From the NCBI RefSeq assembly GCF_030316885.1, contig NZ_JASZYQ010000001.1, positions 682,001-746,000 of the forward strand: 64,000 nt of DNA, written 5' to 3'. Origin of the DNA: Variovorax jilinensis (GTDB lineage: Bacteria; Pseudomonadota; Gammaproteobacteria; Burkholderiales; Burkholderiaceae_C). Below the pieces are notes generated by a model, which made no database searches, was not told where the DNA came from, and worked only from the letters and a program-made list of their open reading frames with translations. Both the position numbers and the translations under genes were made by a program. Positions 37,282 to 43,725 of the stretch are shown piece by piece (positions within the stretch are counted from its first letter, which is position 1; the number at the start of each line of letters is the position of its first letter).

Positions 37282-38117
37282 AGCCCGAACTGCTGCTCGG
37301 CTGCGATTTCTCGAGCGCGCCGAGCCCGCGCAAGCCCATCGTGGTCGCGCTCGGCGCGGCCCGTGGGACGGCCACCATCGCGCTCACGGGCTTCGTCGCC
37401 TTCCCCACGCTCGATGCCTGGGGCCGATGGCTCGCCGACACCCCGGCCTGGGTGGGCGGTTTCGACCTGCCGTTCGGACTCCCGCGCGAACTGGTGCTGC
37501 AGCTGGGATGGCCGCTCGAATGGGCGCCGCTCATCGACCACTACGCCAGCCTGGGCCGCGACGAGATCCGCGGCCGTTTCGCAGCCTTCTGCGCGGCGCG
37601 GCCGACCGGCGGCAAGTTCGCGCACCGGCGCACCGACGGACCGGCCGGTTCCAGCCCCTCGATGAAATGGGTGAATCCGCCGGTGGCGTTCATGCTGCAC
37701 GCAGGCGTGCCGCGCCTGATCGCCGCCGGCGCCACGCTGCCCGGCCTGCATGCGCCGGCCGAGGGCGGGGCGCGCATTGCGCTCGAGGCCTATCCGGGGC
37801 TGCTTGCGCGTGAACTGATCGGGCGGCGCAGCTACAAGAGCGACGCCGGCGCGGCGCAGACCGAGGAGCGGCGGCAGGCACGCGTCGATCTGCTGGCTGC
37901 GCTCGAGCGCGGCTCGCCGCGACTGGGCTTGCGCCTCGCGATCGATGACGCTGCGCGCACCCTGTTGCTCGATGACGCGAAGGGCGACTGCCTCGACGCC
38001 GCCCTGTGCCTGCTCCAGGCCGGATGGGCGGCGGCGCGGCGGGAAAGCCATCCGGGACCGGGCTGGGGCCTGCCTGCGGACATCGATCCGCTCGAGGGCT
38101 GGATCGTGACGGCCTGA
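37278..38117 (+). CDS. DUF429 protein, apparent CTG start
   Basis: Protein of about 279 residues of the DUF429 family (RNase H-like fold, predicted nuclease). The first strand GCDFS begins nine residues after the proposed start, and VGGFDLPFGLPRELVLQ, IALEAYPGLLAREL and DAKGDCLDAALCLLQAGWAA are typical. No in-frame ATG, GTG or TTG lies just before GCDFS; the next GTG, at 37341, would cut off the first strand. CTG 37278 overlaps the BLUF stop as CTGA, mirroring ATGA coupling, so I infer a CTG start. Its function is unknown. Confidence 0.65.
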   Translation: MKPELLLGCDFSSAPSPRKPIVVALGAARGTATIALTGFVAFPTLDAWGRWLADTPAWVGGFDLPFGLPRELVLQLGWPLEWAPLIDHYASLGRDEIRGRFAAFCAARPTGGKFAHRRTDGPAGSSPSMKWVNPPVAFMLHAGVPRLIAAGATLPGLHAPAEGGARIALEAYPGLLARELIGRRSYKSDAGAAQTEERRQARVDLLAALERGSPRLGLRLAIDDAARTLLLDDAKGDCLDAALCLLQAGWAAARRESHPGPGWGLPADIDPLEGWIVTA

Positions 38118-38125
38118 CCTCCCGC

Positions 38126-38142
38126 TGTCCTACAGCAGGACA
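38126..38142. promoter_or_regulatory. TGTCCT-N5-AGGACA dyad upstream of csbD
   Basis: A perfect 6-bp inverted repeat with a 5-bp spacer, about 100 bp upstream of the CsbD gene and just after the DUF429 stop. It could be an operator or a weak hairpin terminator without a T-tract. Confidence 0.3.
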
Positions 38143-38240
38143 AGATGCTGCCCGCCCTCGGCGATGAGCCGAATCGATAGATTGAAATCAGTGGCTCACC
38201 CCGGGTCACGGTTTCATTCAACCTGAGAAGGGAAAGCACC

Positions 38241-38438
38241 ATGAACAAGGATCAAGTGGCAGGCCGCGTCGACGAGGCCAAGGGCAAGATCAAGGAAGTC
38301 GCCGGCAAGGTGACCGGCAGCGAGAAGCTGCAGGCGGAAGGTGTCGTCGACCAGGCGAGCGGCAAGGTACAGAAGACCTACGGCGACGCCAAGGAAGACG
38401 CGAAGGACGCGATCAAGAAGGGCGCAGACAAGCTTTGA
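38241..38438 (+). CDS. CsbD-family stress protein
   Basis: Small hydrophilic protein of 65 residues, rich in Lys/Asp/Glu, with the CsbD repeat pattern (AGRVDEAKGKIKEVAGKVTG and GKVQKTYGDAKEDAKDAIKK). CsbD proteins are abundant general-stress proteins of unknown biochemical function. A GAGAAGGGAA ribosome binding site precedes the ATG. A BON lipoprotein gene follows after 68 bp. Confidence 0.9.
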   Translation: MNKDQVAGRVDEAKGKIKEVAGKVTGSEKLQAEGVVDQASGKVQKTYGDAKEDAKDAIKKGADKL

Positions 38439-38506
38439 CAGCGCGCATGCAAGGTCAGGCCCCGCATTTCGGAGCCCGGCCCTTTTCTTCCGAGAGGAGT
38501 ACAGAG

Positions 38507-38911
38507 ATGACCGAAACGAAGTTCCAGCTGCGCAGCGTCGCGGTGATCGCGCTGGCGGTTGCCGCATTGGGCATGGCAGGTTGCAACAGGAACGAGACTG
38601 CGGGCCAGAAGATGGACTCGGCAGTCGCCAAGACCGGCCAGGCGGCCGATACCGCAAAGGCCAAGACAGAGTCGGCGGCCTCCTCCGTGGCAGGCGCCAT
38701 GGACGATGCCTCGATCACCGCCGCGGTCTCGACCGGCCTCGCGAAGGATCCGGACCTGAGCGCGATCAAGATCGATGTCGATACCAAGGGCGGGCGCGTG
38801 ACGCTGACCGGACCGGCACCGAATCCGACCGCGAAGGCGCGTGCGGAGGAGATTGCGAAGTCCGTGCAGGGCGTGAGCGCGGTCGACAACAAGCTCGAAG
38901 TCAAGATGTGA
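38507..38911 (+). CDS. BON-domain lipoprotein
   Basis: Periplasmic or outer-membrane lipoprotein of 134 residues. The lipobox is LGMAGC (Cys26); a helical linker follows, then a BON domain (about 68-133, ASITAAVSTGLAKDP and VTLTGPAPNPTAKARAEEIA). BON domains bind lipids, as in OsmY. GAGGAG lies before ATG 38507. It is paired with CsbD in an envelope-stress setting and followed by a terminator. Confidence 0.9.
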   Translation: MTETKFQLRSVAVIALAVAALGMAGCNRNETAGQKMDSAVAKTGQAADTAKAKTESAASSVAGAMDDASITAAVSTGLAKDPDLSAIKIDVDTKGGRVTLTGPAPNPTAKARAEEIAKSVQGVSAVDNKLEVKM

Positions 38912-38950
38912 GCTTGTCGGCAGGCGCCACGGAGCGCCTCGAAGCAACAA

Positions 38951-38976
38951 AGCCCGGCTGGTCCGGGCTTTTGCTT
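38951..38976 (+). terminator. Factor-independent terminator after the BON lipoprotein gene
   Basis: AGCCCGG (38951-38957) pairs with CCGGGCT (38963-38969) around a CTGGT loop, followed by TTTGCTTT. It separates the CsbD-BON unit from the convergent YqjK-like gene. Confidence 0.85.
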
Positions 38977-39042
38977 TGGGCATGCGGCCCCTGTCGGCGG
39001 GGGATCGGATTCAGTGTCTTCGCCGCGCCAGGAGCTGGAGTT

Positions 39043-39516
39043 TTAGGACACGTCCTTTGGCGGATGGGCATTCTTCTCCATCAGCGTGGTGACCATGTCT
39101 GCAACGTCCGAACTCTTGAGCAGGGCCGCCAGCACCGCCGTGATCGATAGCAGGCGCCACGGCTTGATCAGCACCACCAGCGCGCCGGTGGCCGCCGCTG
39201 CTGCGACCAGCTTGGCGGGTTCGTCGCGGGCATAGCGGTCGAGCAGCGGCCGCGCGAGCTGGCCTACCGCGTTGGCCGGATGACGGCGCCACCAGCGCCG
39301 GGCCACGCCGCGTGCGATCGAAGTCCAGGCGAACGGATGGGCGCCGCGAGGTTCATCGGCGCCATCTCCCGTGGCTTGGGTTTCGCCTTCGTCCGGCGGA
39401 TAGGCATCGAATTCGTCGTCGCGCCGCGGGCGTCCGCCCTGCAACTGGTCGACCAGGGCCCGTCGGGAACGCGCGAGGCGCTGCTGGGGGGTCAGGACGG
39501 GTTCATCAATTGCCAT
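39043..39516 (-). CDS. Hypothetical protein in YqjK position
   Basis: Protein of 157 residues. The N-terminal half is charged (TPQQRLARSRRALVDQLQGG, then Asp/Glu-rich). A basic stretch RRWWRRHPANAVG precedes a C-terminal hydrophobic segment (about 105-135, LVAAAAATGALVVLI). It is the last gene of a DUF1328-YqjD-YqjE-like operon and so holds the place of E. coli YqjK, with a faint resemblance (an Arg-rich RHP segment); it is otherwise unrecognised. ATG 39516 has GGAG upstream and overlaps the end of the YqjE-like gene by 11 bp. Confidence 0.7.
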   Translation of the reverse strand: MAIDEPVLTPQQRLARSRRALVDQLQGGRPRRDDEFDAYPPDEGETQATGDGADEPRGAHPFAWTSIARGVARRWWRRHPANAVGQLARPLLDRYARDEPAKLVAAAAATGALVVLIKPWRLLSITAVLAALLKSSDVADMVTTLMEKNAHPPKDVS

Positions 39517-39886
39517 GGCGATCTCCTGCGGCACGCAAGGCGTGCAGGTCGGCGTCGAGCTGCTCCCGCAGGTCGGCGAAACCATGGAAGGGGGATGGAC
39601 GGGCCGCGATGTAGCCCGCTACGAGTGCGATCAGGACCGCGACACCCGGAACCGCTGCCAGCACCCAGTGAAAGCTCCCGTGCATCACGCCCAGCATCAC
39701 GGCAACGCCGATGAGTGCCAGCGCGAGCATGGCGCTCACTGCGGCCAGCACGCCGGCAACCGCCCGTGCCACGATGCCGCGACTGGCCTCCTGGGCCTCC
39801 TGACGCACCAGGGCACCGTAATTGGCGAGATGCTCGGCGACGAGATCGGGGTGCCCGAGCACCGTTGAGAAGAGGGGATGGATCAT
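39506..39886 (-). CDS. YqjE-like phage-holin-family membrane protein
   Basis: Protein of 126 residues with two hydrophobic segments (about 42-67 and 72-98) and a charged C-terminal tail, in the family named phage holin superfamily III/YqjE. It is not a phage protein in this setting. E. coli YqjE sits in the inner membrane, next to YqjD and YqjK; the same order appears here. ATG 39886 (MIHPLFSTVLG) fits the family start. Confidence 0.75.
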   Translation of the reverse strand: MIHPLFSTVLGHPDLVAEHLANYGALVRQEAQEASRGIVARAVAGVLAAVSAMLALALIGVAVMLGVMHGSFHWVLAAVPGVAVLIALVAGYIAARPSPFHGFADLREQLDADLHALRAAGDRHGN

Positions 39887-39961
39887 GGTGCGGGGCAACC
39901 GGTGAAGCAAAGACAAGGCGGCCGTAGCCGCCTGGAATCAAAACGGCTTGGAGGCCGGGCT

Positions 39962-40336
39962 TCAGTAGTCGTCGCGGCGGCGGCTCGCGAGCACGATCAG
40001 CGCCGTGATCACGGCGCCGGCTGCGGCTGCCACCAGCACCGAGCGCACCGGCTGGTCGGAGATGTACTTGCCGGTGACGTCGGCCGCAGCTTCGAGGCGA
40101 CGCTGCGCGCGGGCGCTGGTCGTCGATGCCGCATCGAGGCCGCGCTGAACTGCCTGCTGGACGCGGGCCGCCAGCTGTTCCACCGTGGGCTCTGCTTCGC
40201 GGCGCAGGTCGCGGACCTTCTCGCCGGCAGCGTTCACCGCGTTCTGGGCATAGGCGCGCGTGGCATCGATGGCCTCATGTGCCGTCTGACGTGCATCGTC
40301 GGCCAGTTGCGAGGCCGACTTGGTGGTTGTGTTCAT
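39962..40336 (-). CDS. YqjD/ElaB-like DUF883 protein
   Basis: Protein of 124 residues with a long helical, heptad-like N-terminal region and a C-terminal membrane segment (about 95-118) ending in RRRDDY. This is the DUF883/ElaB/YqjD fold: a tail-anchored inner-membrane protein. The E. coli members associate with ribosomes in stationary phase. The gene starts an operon-like run DUF883-YqjE-YqjK-like, with DUF1328 just upstream. Confidence 0.85.
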   Translation of the reverse strand: MNTTTKSASQLADDARQTAHEAIDATRAYAQNAVNAAGEKVRDLRREAEPTVEQLAARVQQAVQRGLDAASTTSARAQRRLEAAADVTGKYISDQPVRSVLVAAAAGAVITALIVLASRRRDDY

Positions 40337-40390
40337 GAGTTCAATTCCTTCTTGCTGAAAATTGGGATACCGGCCGCTCCATCGTAGCGG

Positions 40391-40555
40391 CTACCTGCGT
40401 CGCATCAAGCCCGCGATGAAGCTGGCAAGCGCCAGGACCAGGAAGATGACGAACAGGATCTTCGCGATGCCCACCGCACTGGCGGCGATGCCGCCGAAGC
40501 CAAACAGGGCGGCGACCAGCGCGATGACCAGGAAGACGACTGCGTAGTGCAACAT
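40391..40555 (-). CDS. DUF1328 small membrane protein
   Basis: A 54-residue protein ([20 protein letters not shown] at the start, ending LMRRR) with two hydrophobic segments, matching the DUF1328/YtjA-like family of tiny stress-linked membrane proteins. It is preceded by AAGGAGA at good spacing and lies 54 bp upstream of the DUF883 gene on the same strand. Confidence 0.9.
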   Translation of the reverse strand: MLHYAVVFLVIALVAALFGFGGIAASAVGIAKILFVIFLVLALASFIAGLMRRR

Positions 40556-40710
40556 GCTGATTCTCCTTGCAGATGGGTGGATACCGAGGGCACGCCCTTG
40601 TCGGGCGGCTTGGGCTCAACGATAGGAGCGCGGCGGGCGAAGCCCTGTCAGCAGCAGGGCGCGTGGGGCGTAGGAGAGGGCCCAAACCACCCGCGCCCCG
40701 TGGACCCCGC

Positions 40711-42066
40711 TCAGCCGCGCAGCGACGGCAGGATGGCGCTCAGGTGCGTGCCCTGGCCGGGCGTCGACGCAATCGTGAGCTTGCCCTTGGCTGCCTCCAC
40801 GCGATGGCGCATGCCCGCGAGGCCGTGCGTGGATGGCCGAGCGCGCTGCGTGTCGAAACCCTTGCCGTTGTCCATCACCTCGATGACGGCATGGTTGCCG
40901 TAGTTCTTCATCACGATGCTGGCCTCGGTGGCCTGCGCGTACTTGCCGATGTTGGTGAGGCTCTCCTGCACCATGCGGTAGGCCGTGAGCTGGTTCGATT
41001 CGTCGAGGTCCACGGGCTCCAGCACCATTTCGACCTCCATGCCCGATTGCTCCGCGAACTCGCGTCCGAGGATCTCCAGCGAAGCCACCAGCCCGAGGTT
41101 GGACAGCGAGGACGGTCGCAGGTCCTCGATGATGCGGCGCTTGAGCGCGATGCCGCTGTTGAGGAGTTCGTTGAGATGTTGCAGCCGCTGGGCGGCGTCG
41201 GGCGCGTCGTTCAGCCTCGACTTGAGACGCGCCACGTCGAGCTTGGCGGCGGTGAGCAGCGAGCCGAGTTCGTCGTGCAGTTCGCGCGCCAGGAAGCCGC
41301 GCTCCGTCTCGCGCACCTGCTGCAGGTGCGTCGCCAGTTCGCCGAGCGTCGCGGTGCGTTCTCGAACCTCGCCTTCGAGCGCATTGCGTTCGCGCTGCAG
41401 CGCTTCCTGCTGCCGTTCGCCGATCGACCGCAGCGCGTGGGTCTGGCGCAGATAGAGATAGAAGGCCAGCAGGCCGGCCAGTGCCACCAGCGCGATGCCG
41501 ATGCGCCCGAAACGCAGCGAGCTCGCGATCTGGGCCTGGCCGCGGTTGAGCTCCTCGTTGCTGCTCGAGATCAGCGCGCCGACCTGGTTGCGGATCGCGT
41601 CCATTTCCTCCCGCCCTACATCGGTCGTGATGACGAACTTCCAGGCGTCCTCGCTGCCGGCCTGGCGCAGGCGCACGCTCATCTCCATCTCGGCGAGCTT
41701 GCGGCTCACGTGCTTGGCAAGTTCGCCAAGCCGCGCCAGTTCGTTCGGGCGGCCCGCATAAAGCGCCTGCAGCGCCGCGAGGTTTCCGTCCACCTGCTTC
41801 ACGGCCACGTCGTAGGGCTCGCGGTAGCGGGCTTCCCCGGTCAGCAGGAAGCCGCGCTGACCGGTTTCCGCATCGAGCACGTTCTGCAGCATGAGGTTGA
41901 GCACCGTGCGCGCCTGCTGCGCATCGCCGACTTCCTGCAGTGCCTGGTGCGATCGGCTGTAGCCCGCCTCGTTGATGCCGACCAGCGCCAGTGCCGCCAG
42001 TGCGGCAAGCGTGAGGCTGAGGGCCATCTTGGGAAAAGCTAACCAGCGCATGAGGTCTCGGAGCAA
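40711..42066 (-). CDS. CHASE3 sensor histidine kinase, NarL/DegS type
   Basis: Membrane sensor kinase of 451 residues. Transmembrane segments (about 14-31 and 187-207) flank a periplasmic CHASE3 domain (LDAETGQRGFLLTGEARYRE). A coiled coil (about 210-250) leads to a HisKA_3 domain with phosphoacceptor His264 (ARELHDELGS) and a HATPase_c domain (NIGKYAQATEASIVM, DNGKGFD and GLAGMRHRVE). Kinases of this type pair with NarL-type regulators; one is encoded divergently 92 bp away. A start at the second Met (MRWLAFPKM) is possible. Being next to CsbD/BON/DUF1328 genes hints at envelope stress. Confidence 0.93.
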   Translation of the reverse strand: MLRDLMRWLAFPKMALSLTLAALAALALVGINEAGYSRSHQALQEVGDAQQARTVLNLMLQNVLDAETGQRGFLLTGEARYREPYDVAVKQVDGNLAALQALYAGRPNELARLGELAKHVSRKLAEMEMSVRLRQAGSEDAWKFVITTDVGREEMDAIRNQVGALISSSNEELNRGQAQIASSLRFGRIGIALVALAGLLAFYLYLRQTHALRSIGERQQEALQRERNALEGEVRERTATLGELATHLQQVRETERGFLARELHDELGSLLTAAKLDVARLKSRLNDAPDAAQRLQHLNELLNSGIALKRRIIEDLRPSSLSNLGLVASLEILGREFAEQSGMEVEMVLEPVDLDESNQLTAYRMVQESLTNIGKYAQATEASIVMKNYGNHAVIEVMDNGKGFDTQRARPSTHGLAGMRHRVEAAKGKLTIASTPGQGTHLSAILPSLRG

Positions 42067-42158
42067 TGCCAGCCGTTCAAATTCGGGAATAATCGGTGCC
42101 GATCAGGGACCGGCAATTCGCAACCCCCTCGGCCGCGATGCAACGACGAAGGTAACAG

Positions 42159-42791
42159 ATGATCAAGATCGGAATTGTGGACGACCACGCCATCGTGCGT
42201 TCCGGCCTGCGCCAGTTTTTTTCTGAGCATGTCGACCTGCGCGTGGTGGGTGAGGCTGCCAGCGGCCGCGAGGCCATCGAACTCGTGCGCACCACGGAGC
42301 TCGACGTGCTCGTCATGGACCTCTCCATGCCGGGCCAGAGCGGTATCGACGCGCTGGCCATGATCCGCGCCAAGGCGCCCGACGTCGGCATCCTGATCCT
42401 CAGCGGCTATCCCGAGGAGCACTATGCGATGAACCTGATCCGCCAGGGTGCCAGCGGCTACCTCAACAAGGAATGCGATCCGATCGACATCGTCAACGCG
42501 ATCCGCACCATTTCGCTGGGCCGGCGCTACATCACGCCCGCAGTGGCCGAGCTGCTGGCGCGGCAGCTCGACCGCAAGGACGACGCGGCGCCTCACGAGC
42601 AGTTGTCCGAGCGCGAGTTCCAGGTCTTCCTCAAGCTCGCCAAGGGCGAGACCGCGGGCGACATCGCCAAGACGCTGTCGCTGTCGGTGAAGACCGTGAG
42701 CACCTATCGCACGCGGCTCATGGAGAAGATGAATCTCTCGTCCAACAGCGACCTGACCTACTACGCACTCAAGAACAAGCTGATCGATTGA
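42159..42791 (+). CDS. NarL/FixJ-family response regulator
   Basis: Response regulator of 210 residues with a receiver domain (1-118; phosphoacceptor Asp54, acidic pair Asp8-Asp9) and a C-terminal LuxR-type HTH (about 148-205; LSEREFQVFLKLAKGETAGD and SVKTVSTYRTRLMEKM). Divergent from the CHASE3 kinase gene, it is the likely partner. Confidence 0.94.
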   Translation: MIKIGIVDDHAIVRSGLRQFFSEHVDLRVVGEAASGREAIELVRTTELDVLVMDLSMPGQSGIDALAMIRAKAPDVGILILSGYPEEHYAMNLIRQGASGYLNKECDPIDIVNAIRTISLGRRYITPAVAELLARQLDRKDDAAPHEQLSEREFQVFLKLAKGETAGDIAKTLSLSVKTVSTYRTRLMEKMNLSSNSDLTYYALKNKLID

Positions 42792-42825
42792 GCTGCAGGC
42801 CCCGGGCCTTGGCGGCCATCGGGCT

Positions 42826-43230
42826 TCAGCCGTGGCTGGGCGAACTGCGCAGGCGCGCTGCCTGCTCGATGCAGAAGTCGATCAGGGCATCGATCTCGTT
42901 CGACTTGTCGAACACGGCATCGACGCCGAACTGGGCGCAACGCTTGCGGATGTCGGGCGTGGCGTAGTTGCTCAGCACCACCACCTTCTGGTCGGGACGG
43001 CGATCGAGGCAGGCCTGCAGCACACCCAGGCCGCTGCCCTGCTTCAGGAAGAGATCGACGATGGCCAGTTCCCATTCGTCGGCGTGATCGCGCAGCCACA
43101 GGCTGGCATCGGCCTCGGTTTCCGCAAATCCGATGGCCGAAATGCAGGTGAGTTCCTCCAAGGTGCCGACGAGATTCTCTCGGATCGTGACGTTGTCTTC
43201 GACGATGTAGGTTTTCAATCTTGGGTCCAT
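42826..43230 (-). CDS. Single-domain response regulator (receiver only)
   Basis: CheY-like protein of 134 residues with no output domain: acidic pair Glu11-Asp12, phosphoacceptor Asp59 (VDLFLKQGSG), Ser87 and Lys109 in the switch positions. It is convergent with the NarL-type regulator gene (34 bp apart). It could be a phosphate sink, a relay element or a competitor for the CHASE3 kinase. ATG 43230 gives MDPRLKTYIVEDN; the frame is open upstream but not receiver-like. Confidence 0.9.
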   Translation of the reverse strand: MDPRLKTYIVEDNVTIRENLVGTLEELTCISAIGFAETEADASLWLRDHADEWELAIVDLFLKQGSGLGVLQACLDRRPDQKVVVLSNYATPDIRKRCAQFGVDAVFDKSNEIDALIDFCIEQAARLRSSPSHG

Positions 43231-43498
43231 GAGAACCGCTGCCCCTTGACGAACCTGGCTGCCCGCAAGGAAAGCCGGCATCGCGATGCTAAAAGAATTA
43301 CAGCCTGGATCATGACGTCTGGGGCGGCCTGAAGCTGTAGGCTGGTTCTTACGCGGACGGGCGATTGCAGCCGTAGGCAGTGCCCCACAGCCAATACGGC
43401 CGGTGACCGACCCTGCGATCACGCGGACTTTCCTAGCCTGTGAGGGTCGACGCGACAGTGGGTTGCGTTTCCTCTTCTTCCATCACTCGGGTGCCCGC

Positions 43499-43711
43499 AT
43501 GAACTTCGTCTGGAGCTATGTCGCCGTCGGCGCTATCACCTTGGCAGCGGGCGCGGCGGTCGTCGCTGGAGAGCCGGCGATTGCCGAGCTTCGATTGGCC
43601 GAGGCCGCGACTTCGGCGGCCGCCTCCGGGGCGTCGATGGCGGTGCTGCTTGCCGAATCGGAACTGGAAGCTCGGCCACTCTCCATCCAGGTCGCCGCCC
43701 CGGCCGACTGA
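43499..43711 (+). CDS. Small hypothetical membrane-anchored protein
   Basis: A 70-residue protein with one hydrophobic segment near the start (MNFVWSYVAVGAITLAAGAA) and an Ala-rich helical tail with acidic residues. It has no recognised family and ends 14 bp before the AsmA-like gene. The 268-bp spacer before it holds no obvious gene; a start and promoter would have to lie there. Real but uncertain. Confidence 0.45.
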   Translation: MNFVWSYVAVGAITLAAGAAVVAGEPAIAELRLAEAATSAAASGASMAVLLAESELEARPLSIQVAAPAD

Positions 43712-43725
43712 CGACAGGGATCGCC

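Noticed and set aside
36552..38117. A long plus-strand frame that would fuse the folE region to DUF429
   Set aside because: The upstream part is an off-frame reading of folE and BLUF. The DUF429 domain begins near 37278.
39506..39886. Phage holin, hence a prophage remnant
   Set aside because: The family name is historical; the neighbours are YqjD-, YqjK- and DUF1328-like stress genes, and no other phage genes are present.
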